A DNA stretch of 64,000 nucleotides from the NCBI RefSeq assembly GCF_900114825.1, contig NZ_FOUI01000015.1:1-64000 (forward strand), given 5' to 3'. Source of the stretch: Halopseudomonas yangmingensis (lineage in GTDB: Bacteria; Pseudomonadota; Gammaproteobacteria; Pseudomonadales; Pseudomonadaceae). The translations under genes and the position numbers were made by a program. Positions 1 to 7,950 of this stretch are shown piece after piece; position 1 is the stretch's first letter; each line of letters starts with the position of its first letter. The notes beneath the pieces were generated by a model. The model saw only the letters and a program-made list of their open reading frames with translations, was not told where the DNA came from and made no database searches.

Positions 1-735
<735 letters not shown>

Positions 736-737
736 CA

Positions 738-809
738 TAACAAGCGGTTCAAGTCGTTCGCTTCGCTCACTGGGACGGGCTAAGCCCGCCCCTTAACCAA
801 ACGTTATAC
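738..809. repeat. attC recombination site (integron type), copy 1
   Basis: The site runs from TAACAAGCGGTT to AACCAAACGTTATAC. The two ends are imperfect inverted repeats, as expected for an attC that folds as a single-strand hairpin. The centre, GACGGGCTAAGCCCGCCCC, is also self-complementary. The R' box GTTATAC differs at one position from the GTTRRRY consensus. A second copy, nearly identical along most of its length, lies at 1321-1396 and flanks a single gene. The outer edge of the R'' box reads ACATAAC here but GTATAAC in copy 2, probably because the IS21 end is directly adjacent. Confidence 0.75.
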
Positions 810-833
810 ATCACTCACAACATGGAGGTTTTC

Positions 834-1319
834 ATGAAAATCAGACTGGCCAGCACAATAGCACTTACCCTCGCCATCAGCGCCTGCAGTGATAACAACG
901 AAAGCACAATTGGAATTTATAAGCACAATGTAGCGTTAACAGGAACCGAAATAATCTCCGAAGTAAAGAAGGATGGCGATACATACATATTCGTTGGTGA
1001 CGCAATCAAAAATAAGAATGTAATAGCATTATCAAAAACCCCGGACGGGCTTTCATATAACAATATCCCACTAAAAGTCTCCGAGGATGGAAATACACTT
1101 TATTTCGGAAAAATAACCGGTACGCGAGTTGATGCAAACTATCTTTCCGAACGCATAACCACTATCGAAAACAACAAAAAAATCTGCGCTGAATTACAGG
1201 CCGAGGTCGACAAAAATGAGAAAACAATGCCAAAAGAACAGTGGAATGATTACAACAAATTATTGAAAACCAAAACGCCTGATGGTTGTCATATCATTGG
1301 CGCAGGCATGCGCTGGTAA
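834..1319 (+). CDS. Small lipoprotein carried as an integron gene cassette
   Basis: 161-residue protein of unknown function. It has a lipoprotein signal peptide (residues 1-17, MKIRLAS followed by a hydrophobic stretch) and a lipobox ISAC with the acylated cysteine at position 18. A polar, lysine-rich soluble part follows, with two further cysteines near 122 and 151 that could pair. I chose the ATG at 834 over the one at 822 because GGAGG at 825-829 fits a ribosome site for 834. The gene is markedly more AT-rich than its surroundings. Its stop codon lies one base before the second attC (1321-1396), the usual layout of an integron cassette. A full cassette would run from about 804 to 1390. I do not recognise the family. 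Confidence 0.75.
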   Translation: MKIRLASTIALTLAISACSDNNESTIGIYKHNVALTGTEIISEVKKDGDTYIFVGDAIKNKNVIALSKTPDGLSYNNIPLKVSEDGNTLYFGKITGTRVDANYLSERITTIENNKKICAELQAEVDKNEKTMPKEQWNDYNKLLKTKTPDGCHIIGAGMRW

Positions 1320-1320
1320 C

Positions 1321-1396
1321 GTATAACAATTGGTTCAAATCGCTCGCTTCGCTCACTGGGACGGGCTAAAGCCCGCCCCTTAACCAAACGTTATGT
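1321..1396. repeat. attC recombination site (integron type), copy 2
   Basis: The site starts with R'' GTATAAC one base after the lipoprotein stop codon and ends with R' GTTATGT. The outer arms TAACAATTGGTT and AACCAAACGTTA are complementary apart from a few bases. The central part GGGCTAAAGCCC is self-complementary. It shares long identical blocks with copy 1, including CGCTTCGCTCACTGGGACGG and CCGCCCCTTAACCAAACG. The pair marks a recombinable cassette. No integron integrase gene is present in the window. Confidence 0.8.
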
Positions 1397-1440
1397 GCCC
1401 AAGGCTTCGTTTAGAACATAGGCTTCAAAAATATGAAAGC

Positions 1441-1470
1441 AATAAACCGGGGTCAAATAAACCGGGGTCA
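1441..1470. repeat. Perfect 15-bp tandem duplication
   Basis: AATAAACCGGGGTCA occurs twice back to back (1441-1455 and 1456-1470). It lies in the non-coding stretch between the second attC and the end of the Fic gene. The CCGGGGTCA core is reminiscent of mobile-element ends, but no transposase gene is next to it. Confidence 0.7.
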
Positions 1471-1555
1471 GATGAAAATTAAATTCAACGGTGATCAGCA
1501 ATCAGCACTATGGAATTTCATCCCTCACAGCTAATGTCTGATCACCTGTAGATCC

Positions 1556-2902
1556 CTAGACCTTGCCAGTGTTCAGCCTTGTCAGGATATCAGACGGTGC
1601 TATATATAAAATGGTCTTGCCATCTTTTGTGCTGAAAAACAGTTTCATTTCAGTCAGCTTTTCCAGGTGTGTTCTTGCTGTGTTAACCGAGACTGAATAA
1701 GCGCTTGAAACCGCTTTTGAACTAAACACACGTCCTGGCTCCTTAACTGCCTTTTTGATCAAATCTTTCTGGATAAAATTCAGCTTGTTTCCCCAAGCAG
1801 TTTTTTCCAGGGTTTCTGATATTTTCTTGAATTCATCTGCTTTTTTATCGAGATAACGCTTTAGTTCATCAAAAGCCCTGGTGATAATCTCAAGTTGATA
1901 GTAGATAAAGTAGGTTAGATCGTTATCATCCTTCTCCGTGTACATAAACGAAAGGCCATAGTCTTTTGGTTTTTCTTTAAGCAATTTGCTTATTGATACA
2001 TACTTAAACAAATGGTATTCACTCCTTAGCATGAACCAATAGAAAACAGCCCTCGCTGTTCTTCCATTCCCATCACGAAAAGGGTGTTCATAGCCCAGCA
2101 TAAAGTGAAGAATTATCGCCTTGATCACAGGGTGAATAAAGTCGCTTCCATTAAGACCTGTGTGCTCCGTATTCGCGAAAGTACAGAGTGCCTGTATCCG
2201 ATCAACTATCAGGCTGAAATCAGGGGGCTGGTGGGCAATATTACCATCTCCATCCTCAATATAAATATCATTATCTATTCTGAACTGGCCTGGGATCACG
2301 TTGTTCTCCGTGGTCCCTGATGTGGCAATGCGATGAAACTCTAGAATAACGTCAGTTGTCAATGTGCTACTTTTGTGTTGTTCGGCATACTTTAGCAGAA
2401 GATAGTTATTAAGGATCATCCTTTCATCTTCATTAACAGGCTCGCGCTCCTCTTCGAGCATTTTCTTCGCAACTTCTCTGGTTGTTGATGCGCCTTCGAG
2501 TTGGGCGCTGGTAATGGCTTCTTCCATGATTAGCGAAGAAACCAGAAACTTGTTCTGCAAGTTATCGCTCGCGACCGAATCAGCAATTGCGCCAACATTA
2601 CCGCCGGCAATTTTGACCAGTTGGTAAAGCATGGCTTCCATAGAGTGTGGAGTGCAATATTGAAAGGGCTGACCAGCCTCATCGGTCAGAGTTAGGCGTT
2701 TGTATTGCGACATTCTCTTGAATTTGATGGCCTTCCAGATTGACGCGGCCTGGTCCTTGGGCAATCTCCACTTCAGTTGACTCCAATGCAGGTACCGGCC
2801 TTGACTGTCAGTCACATCGCAGATTTTCAACAGGGGGGCGATGACCTGGAAATCATCAGGAAGGTCCAGCAAGGGTGCTTTTTCTACTCTTGACTTAGCC
2901 AT
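1556..2902 (-). CDS. Fic-family protein (putative AMPylase) with N-terminal inhibitory motif
   Basis: 448-residue Fic-domain protein. The catalytic motif HPFRDGNGRTAR matches HPFx(D/E)GNGRxxR, so nucleotide transfer (usually AMP from ATP to a hydroxyl side chain) is possible. An upstream TSAQLEG segment fits the (S/T)xxxE(G/N) inhibitory helix motif that keeps many Fic enzymes autoinhibited. The C-terminal part has a winged-helix-like segment (VFSSKAVSSAYSVSVNTARTH), which suggests DNA binding. No separate antitoxin is adjacent. The gene is more AT-rich than the core genome and sits beside an IS end and attC sites, so acquisition is likely. The target is unknown. Confidence 0.85.
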   Translation of the reverse strand: MAKSRVEKAPLLDLPDDFQVIAPLLKICDVTDSQGRYLHWSQLKWRLPKDQAASIWKAIKFKRMSQYKRLTLTDEAGQPFQYCTPHSMEAMLYQLVKIAGGNVGAIADSVASDNLQNKFLVSSLIMEEAITSAQLEGASTTREVAKKMLEEEREPVNEDERMILNNYLLLKYAEQHKSSTLTTDVILEFHRIATSGTTENNVIPGQFRIDNDIYIEDGDGNIAHQPPDFSLIVDRIQALCTFANTEHTGLNGSDFIHPVIKAIILHFMLGYEHPFRDGNGRTARAVFYWFMLRSEYHLFKYVSISKLLKEKPKDYGLSFMYTEKDDNDLTYFIYYQLEIITRAFDELKRYLDKKADEFKKISETLEKTAWGNKLNFIQKDLIKKAVKEPGRVFSSKAVSSAYSVSVNTARTHLEKLTEMKLFFSTKDGKTILYIAPSDILTRLNTGKV

Positions 2903-3232
2903 CTATCATATCTTCCAGCTTCTATTTGATTGGCTAAAATATGCCTCAGTGAAAAATAAAACGCAAATTCTAGGTTTTGCGTTTTGCGGCGCATGTGCGG
3001 TGCCCTTGGTCATCACCACTGCCGCCTCTTTTAGTTGGCAAGCGAGTGGTCTGGGAGGGCTGGACTTGCTGGCAGCATGGGAGGCGTGGCAAGTAGGGCT
3101 GGGGTTGGCAAATTACCGACTGCAGCTTTCCGCAACAGCTTCCCGCAACAACCTCCTGCTTGACGCAGCAGTACTTTGGCGCAAGGCTTGCCGGGCGTAA
3201 TCTACAACAATTCATTCTGCAAGGAATTCACC
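2903..3232. other. Intergenic region with one inverted repeat and no convincing gene
   Basis: About 330 bases between the divergent Fic and VOC-domain genes. AAAACGCAAA (2958-2967) and TTTGCGTTTT (2976-2985) form a 10-bp stem with an 8-base loop, 56-83 bases upstream of the Fic start codon. It could be an operator or a transcript hairpin. The open frames here lack a ribosome site and a recognisable protein. The last ten bases carry AAGGAA for the next gene. Confidence 0.5.
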
Positions 3233-3613
3233 ATGTTCAGTCATGTCATGCTCGGTGCCAACGATATCCAGGCGTCCAAGGCGTTTTACGATGCGGCGCT
3301 GGGCGCTATCGGTATCAAGCCGGGGGTTATCGATCCCAAGGGGCGTCTTTTCTACTTCACCAAGACCGGCACCTTTGCCCTGACCAAACCGCTGAATGGC
3401 GAGCCGGCCTCCTGTGGCAATGGCAGCACCATCGGTTTTGCAGTGGACAGCCCGGAGCAGGCGGATGCCTGGCATGCGGCCGGGCTGGCGAATGGCGGCA
3501 CGGCCTGCGAGGACCCGCCGGGTGTGCGTGAGGGTGGCGGCATGAAGCTGTATCTGGCCTATCTGCGTGATCCGGCCGGCAACAAGATCTGCGCGATGAT
3601 GCGCATGCCCTGA
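3233..3613 (+). CDS. VOC-superfamily (glyoxalase/bleomycin-resistance-like) protein
   Basis: 126-residue single-domain member of the vicinal oxygen chelate superfamily. It starts with FSHVMLGANDIQASKAFYDA, the usual first beta-alpha unit, and ends with YLAYLRDPAGNKICAM, the usual last strand carrying the DPxGN signature. Such proteins bind a divalent metal and act as isomerases, dioxygenases or drug binders. The substrate cannot be read from sequence. ATG 3233 is preceded by AAGGAA at a good distance, so longer upstream starts were not used. The gene stands alone, with 200 bases to the next one. Confidence 0.85.
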   Translation: MFSHVMLGANDIQASKAFYDAALGAIGIKPGVIDPKGRLFYFTKTGTFALTKPLNGEPASCGNGSTIGFAVDSPEQADAWHAAGLANGGTACEDPPGVREGGGMKLYLAYLRDPAGNKICAMMRMP

Positions 3614-3814
3614 GTGGTGATAAGCCGCAGGCTGCCTGGTTCGCTACGGCCTGCGGTCTTGCGATGACGGGGTGGGGGGCTTCCAATGGGCAGGTTGTTC
3701 TGGCATGGCGATCAGCGGTTTCCACTAACAGGCTGCTGCGAACTGACGAATCCTGAACCAGACTCCCTTCAGGCAATTGCCAGCCAGTTCAGCTGATCAG
3801 TCACGGTGACAGGT

Positions 3815-4425
3815 ATGTTTTTCCGTTGTCCGGCATGTCATGCCAAAAGCATTTTTTTTCGACCCTGTTTCTGCATGTCTGGGGCGCCAAGGAGCATGCC
3901 CGCTCCAATCGTTTCGAGTGCACCCGCTGCCATCGCCTGCTGGGCAGTTTTTATTCGCCGGTGCCGTTCTTTCTGCTTGGTGCGCTGGCGCAATTGTTCG
4001 TTTTGCAGAGTGGCGGCGTGCGCGATCTGTGGATCGGCGGGCTGCTGTTTGCGTTGCTGGCGCTGTTCTGGTTTCCCATCCGTGAGCGGCCCGAGCGCGA
4101 GCAGGATTCGGTGTTTGCGGCGGTGCGGCGTTTCCGTGATCCGATCGATCAAGGGGTTTTCTATATCGAGAGCCGTCTGCTGTCGGTTGCTGCCGGTTTG
4201 CTGGTTGCCCGGCTTGCGCTGCTGCTGGTCAACCAGTGGCTGCCCGGTGCCCAGGCGCATGCCGGCGGGTTGATTTTTTTGTTGCCGGTGGGCGTTGCCG
4301 GGCTGCTGGCGGCCTTCGCCTTTTCCGCGCTGATCTACCGGGTCGGGCGCAGCAATGGCCGGTTGCGTGTGGCGCTGGATGTTGCGCTGCTGGCGTCGGT
4401 GCTACTGCAGGTTGGTGCATTGTGA
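3815..4425 (+). CDS. Zinc-ribbon membrane protein, frame interrupted at a T8 run
   Basis: Read in one frame from ATG 3815 the protein begins MFFRCPACHAKSIFF. After a run of eight T (3852-3859) the sensible frame is the -1 frame, continuing STLFLHVWGAKEHARSNRF and then ECTRCHRLLGSF. Joining the two gives a CxxC...CxxC zinc ribbon of about 40 residues followed by roughly four hydrophobic segments up to residue 203. Without the join, a shorter protein starting at TTG 3826 or ATG 3835 would have only the second CxxC. The cause may be a sequencing error, a real frameshift mutation, or slippage on the T run. The function is unknown. Confidence 0.5.
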
Positions 4426-4564
4426 TCCCCGCAGGCCGGCGGACTCGCCAGCACTGATACCCCGCCAATCACCCCGCCGATGATTGCCCCGCGCTGTTGG
4501 CAACTGCCCGGCGCCTGCCTATGCTGGATCATCACCGAGACACAAGACCCGCAGAGGGCTTTGC

Positions 4565-6001
4565 ATGCCTGTATCCCTGCCCGATGGCCTGATTGTGGTG
4601 GCCAAGGCCGATTGTCCGACCTGCCGGCTGGTCGAGCCGCTGCTGGCTGAACTGGCCGGGGCCGGCCCGTTGACCGTATATGTGCAGGATTCCGCCGACT
4701 ACGCGGCGAGCCTGCCCGGCACCCTGTATGACCGGACCCTGGAACACTCCTATCGCCTCGGCATCGAGTTTGTGCCGACGCTGATCCGCGTGCGCGATGG
4801 TCAGGAGGTCGAACGTACCTATGGCTGGCACCGTGATGACTGGCGGGCGCTGAGTGGCGTGGCGGCGCTGGGTGAGGGACTGCCGCTGATGCGTCCCGGC
4901 TGTGGTTCCAAGACCCTGGAGCCGGGTATTGCCGAGCGGCTGGAGCTGGCCTTTGGTGACCTGCGCCTGCAGTCGCGGGAGATTGATGTGGGTGACGCCG
5001 AGGATGCCATCGAGGCCTGCTATGAGCGCGGCTGGAGTGATGGCCTGCCGGTGGTGCCGCCGACCCCAGTGCGGGTGCTGCGCATGCTCAAGGGCACCAG
5101 CCGTGCGCCGGATGAGGTGATCGGCCTGATGCCGCCGGATCTGGTGCCCTGCACGGTGGAGAAGGTCGCGGTGAACGCGGTGATGGCCGGCTGCAAGCCG
5201 GAATACATGCCGGTGCTGCTGGCGGCGCTGGAGGCTTCGCTGACCGATGCCTTCGGCCTGCACGGGCTGATCTGCACCACCATGTTCGGCAGCCCGCTGA
5301 TTATCGTCAACGGCCCGGTGGCCAAGGCCATCGGCATGAATTCCGGGGTCAATGCGCTGGGCCAGGGCAACCGTGCCAACGCCACCATCGGCCGCGCCCT
5401 GCAACTGATCATCCGCAATGTCGGCGGCGGTCGCCCCGGCGAGATCGACCGCGCCACCCTGGGCAATCCCGGCAAGTACAGTTTCTGCTTTGCCGAGGCC
5501 GAGGACTCCGACTGGCTGCCGCTGGCCCAGGAACGCGGCATCGAGGCCGGGCGCTCGGCGGTGACGCTGTTCCCCGGCGAGGGCGTGCAGGGCATTGTCG
5601 ACCAGAAGTCGCGTGATCCCGAGTCGCTGGCGCGTTCCTTTGCCCTGTCGCTGCGCACGGTTGACCATGCCAAGCTGGCGCTGGCCGGCGATGCCGTGCT
5701 GGTGGTGTCGCCGGAGCATGCGCGGGTGTTTATCGAGGCCGGCTGGTCCAAGCAGCGCCTGCGCGAGGAGCTGGAACGCCTGCTGCTGGCGCCGGGGGCC
5801 GAGCTGGTGGCCGGCGCCGGTGGCATTGCCGAGGGCATTCCGGCACAGTTTCGCGATATGCAGATTCCCAAGTTTCGTCCCGGCGGATTGCTGATTGTGC
5901 GGGCCGGCGGCAGCGCCGGTCTGTTTTCCGCCATCATTGCCGGCTGGGCCGCTTCCGGTGCAGTCGGTTCTTCTCCGGTAACACGCGAGGTACTCACATG
6001 A
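4565..6001 (+). CDS. Thioredoxin-like protein fused to a large conserved domain, partner of the UGSC selenoprotein
   Basis: 478-residue protein. Residues about 8-95 look like a thioredoxin fold with the redox motif CPTC (17-20) and a FVPTLIRVRDG segment carrying the usual cis-proline. A second cysteine motif, CGSK, lies at 113-116. The remaining 340 residues form a conserved domain that I cannot assign to a reaction (landmarks ERGWSDGLPVVPPTP and GLICTTMFGSPLIIVNGPV). GAGGG at 4554-4558 precedes ATG 4565 by six bases. Its stop overlaps the start of the selenoprotein gene by four bases (ATGA), so the two are probably translationally coupled. A role as electron donor or subunit for the selenoprotein is inference. 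Confidence 0.75.
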   Translation: MPVSLPDGLIVVAKADCPTCRLVEPLLAELAGAGPLTVYVQDSADYAASLPGTLYDRTLEHSYRLGIEFVPTLIRVRDGQEVERTYGWHRDDWRALSGVAALGEGLPLMRPGCGSKTLEPGIAERLELAFGDLRLQSREIDVGDAEDAIEACYERGWSDGLPVVPPTPVRVLRMLKGTSRAPDEVIGLMPPDLVPCTVEKVAVNAVMAGCKPEYMPVLLAALEASLTDAFGLHGLICTTMFGSPLIIVNGPVAKAIGMNSGVNALGQGNRANATIGRALQLIIRNVGGGRPGEIDRATLGNPGKYSFCFAEAEDSDWLPLAQERGIEAGRSAVTLFPGEGVQGIVDQKSRDPESLARSFALSLRTVDHAKLALAGDAVLVVSPEHARVFIEAGWSKQRLREELERLLLAPGAELVAGAGGIAEGIPAQFRDMQIPKFRPGGLLIVRAGGSAGLFSAIIAGWAASGAVGSSPVTREVLT

Positions 6002-6534
6002 ACGGGCATATCCTGCTCGATCCCACCGCCGAGCTGGCCCCGGCACAGCGCCCGAGACTGGCGCGCCCGGTCAGCCTGCAGGGCAAGGTGGTCGGGCTGC
6101 TGGACATCTCCAAGCCGCGCGGCAATGTCTTCCTCGATCAGATCGAGGTGCAGCTGGCGGCGATGGGCATCGAGGTCAGGCGTTACAGCAAGCCGACCTT
6201 CACGCGCATTGCGCCAACCCCGCTGAAGCAGCAGATTGCCGCCGAGGTGGATCTGCTGGTGGAAGGTCTGGCCGACTGAGGATCGTGCACGTCGTGCTGT
6301 ATGCATGACATAGCCGATCTGGAGTCGCGCCGGATTCCGGGCGTGGGGGTTGCTTCCAGTGAATTTGTCGATGCCGCTGCCTTGCAGGCCAGGGCGCTGG
6401 GCTTTGATCCGGCGATGGTGTTTGTGCCGCATCCGATCCAGGACCGCACCGATGACGAGATGCGTGCCCTGGCCGATGCCGCGCTGTCCGAGATCCTGCG
6501 CCTGTTGCGCGCCGGGGAGGGCGACGGCAATTGA
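5998..6534 (+). CDS. UGSC-family selenoprotein (TGA at 6277 read as selenocysteine)
   Basis: 178-residue protein when the in-frame TGA at 6277-6279 is read as Sec at position 94. The sequence around it is VEGLAD-U-GSCTSCCMHDIAD, giving the UGSC signature plus two more cysteines. Stopping at the TGA would leave a 93-residue fragment, and the rest would be an unrelated-looking ORF from 6301. Support comes from an unbroken frame of 84 codons after the TGA, a hairpin just downstream, and selA, selB and tRNA-Sec directly following. UGSC proteins were described as selenoproteins from marine metagenomes; their reaction is not established. A cysteine/selenol redox role is likely. Confidence 0.88.
6280..6320 (+). 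promoter_or_regulatory. Candidate bacterial SECIS element
   Basis: Immediately after the Sec codon, GTCGTGC (6291-6297) pairs with GCATGAC (6303-6309). The 7-bp stem has one G-U pair and a five-base loop TGTAT. An outer helix GGATCG (6280-6285) / CGATCT (6315-6320) closes a 5x5 internal loop. The loop GU (6299-6300) lies 19 bases after the UGA. This is within the 16-37 base distance generally used for bacterial SECIS hairpins. Binding by the SelB encoded downstream is inferred. Confidence 0.65.
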
Positions 6535-6558
6535 GTCGCCGTGCGGCGGGGGGTGGGC

Positions 6559-7950
6559 ATGATCCCCGCCGCGCCAACTGCGGACAATCGGCCACCCTCG
6601 GTGGACCGCGCGCTCGGCTGGCCGGCCATGCAGGCGCTGGTCGCCAGCCATGGCCGGGCGCTGGTGCTGGACTGCCTGCGCGAAGCGCTGGATGACTGGC
6701 GCGCCGGCCAGCTGGCGGACGCCCCGGCACTGCTGCTGGCGGTGCAGCAGCGCATCGAACGGCGGCTGGCGCCGTCACTCACCCCGGTTTTCAACATGAC
6801 CGGCACCGTGCTGCACACCAACCTGGGGCGTGCGCCGCTGCCGCCCGAGGCGATTGCCGCCATTGCGGCGGTGGCCGCCGGGGCCAGCAATCTGGAATAC
6901 GACCTGCAGGACGCCGCCCGTGGCGACCGCGACAGCCACGTTGAGGCGTGGATCTGCCGGCTGACCGGGGCCGAGGCGGCCACCGTGGTCAACAACAATG
7001 CCGCGGCGGTGCTGCTGGTGCTGAATGCGCTGGCGGCGCGCCGCGAGGTGCTGGTGTCGCGCGGCGAGCTGATCGAGATCGGCGGCTCGTTCCGCCTGCC
7101 GGACATCATGGCCCGCGCCGGCTGCAAGCTGCGCGAGGTCGGCACCACCAACCGTACCCATCCGCGCGACTACGCCGAGGCCATCGGGCCGCGCACCGCG
7201 CTGCTGCTCAAGGCGCACACCAGCAACTATCAGGTGCAGGGCTTTACCAGCAGCCTTGATGAGGCGCAGCTGGTAGAGATTGCCCGTGCCCATCATCTGC
7301 CGGTGGTGGTTGATCTGGGCAGTGGTTCGCTGATTGACATGCAGGCCCTCGGGCTGCCGGCCGAGCCGGTGGTGCGCGAGGTGCTGGCCGCCGGGGTGGA
7401 TGTGGTGACCTTCAGCGGCGACAAGCTGCTCGGCGGGCCGCAGGCCGGGATCATTGCCGGGTCTGCCGAGCTGATCGGCAAAATCCGCAGGAGTCCGCTG
7501 AAGCGCGCGCTGCGTTGCGACAAGCTGACCCTGGCCGCGCTGGAGGCGGTGCTGCGGCTGTATGCCGACCCGCAGACACTGGTGCAGCGGGTGCCGACCC
7601 TGCGCCTGCTGACCCGCCGCCAGGAACAGATTCGCCAGGGCGCCGAAGCCCTGCTGCCGGCACTGCAAGCCTGGGCCGGCGAGGACTTTGTGGTGGATCT
7701 GTGCGAGGTGCACAGCCAGATCGGCTCCGGCTCGCTGCCGCTGGAGACCCTGCCCAGCGCCGCCCTGCGCCTGCGCAGTCGCAACGGCAACCGGCGCAGC
7801 CGTAGCCGCGAGCTGCGGCAACTGGCCGAGCGCCTGCGCGGCCTGCCGTATCCGGTGATCGGGCGGATTGCCGAGGACAGCCTGCTGCTCGATTGTCGCT
7901 GCGTGGAGGACACCCGCCTGCTCGCCGAACAATGGCAGGTGCCGCAGTGA
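6559..7950 (+). CDS. selA: L-seryl-tRNA(Sec) selenium transferase
   Basis: 463-residue pyridoxal-phosphate enzyme that converts seryl-tRNA(Sec) to selenocysteinyl-tRNA(Sec) using selenophosphate. Diagnostic segments are FNMTGTVLHTNLGRAPLP near residue 75, VVNNNAAAVLL near 143, and SGDKLLGGPQAG, where the PLP lysine is about residue 289. From ATG 6559 the protein has the same length as E. coli SelA (463). An upstream GTG at 6541 is also possible but has no better ribosome site. The gene begins 24 bases after the selenoprotein stop and overlaps selB at its 3' end. The selenophosphate synthetase gene selD is not in the window and must be elsewhere. Confidence 0.95.
   Translation: MIPAAPTADNRPPSVDRALGWPAMQALVASHGRALVLDCLREALDDWRAGQLADAPALLLAVQQRIERRLAPSLTPVFNMTGTVLHTNLGRAPLPPEAIAAIAAVAAGASNLEYDLQDAARGDRDSHVEAWICRLTGAEAATVVNNNAAAVLLVLNALAARREVLVSRGELIEIGGSFRLPDIMARAGCKLREVGTTNRTHPRDYAEAIGPRTALLLKAHTSNYQVQGFTSSLDEAQLVEIARAHHLPVVVDLGSGSLIDMQALGLPAEPVVREVLAAGVDVVTFSGDKLLGGPQAGIIAGSAELIGKIRRSPLKRALRCDKLTLAALEAVLRLYADPQTLVQRVPTLRLLTRRQEQIRQGAEALLPALQAWAGEDFVVDLCEVHSQIGSGSLPLETLPSAALRLRSRNGNRRSRSRELRQLAERLRGLPYPVIGRIAEDSLLLDCRCVEDTRLLAEQWQVPQ

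Noticed and set aside
738-1396. CRISPR array with two repeats
   Set aside because: The repeats are 72-76 bp, asymmetric, and separated by a gene; the layout is that of attC sites, not CRISPR.
2841-3200. 119-residue plus-strand frame over the Fic 5' end and upstream region
   Set aside because: No ribosome site, overlaps the Fic start, and ends before the VOC gene without any recognisable domain.
3806-4273. 155-residue cysteine-rich frame over the membrane-protein gene
   Set aside because: After the T8 run it loses all membrane-protein character and is probably a GC-rich chance frame; only its first 15 or so residues look real.
6287-6297. GCAC-GTC-GTGC mini-hairpin as the SECIS
   Set aside because: Its loop is only about 11 bases from the UGA, closer than bacterial SECIS loops normally are; the 6291-6309 stem fits better.
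6301-6534. Separate 77-residue gene starting at ATG 6301
   Set aside because: It is the C-terminal half of the UGSC selenoprotein; it lacks its own ribosome site and is in frame with the TGA at 6277.
5998-6534. Pseudogene with a nonsense mutation
   Set aside because: selA, selB and tRNA-Sec directly downstream, the UGSC motif and a well-spaced hairpin favour selenocysteine decoding over decay.
4532-6651. Two long minus-strand frames over the Sec locus
   Set aside because: High-GC shadow frames; the plus-strand genes have overlaps, ribosome sites and known families.
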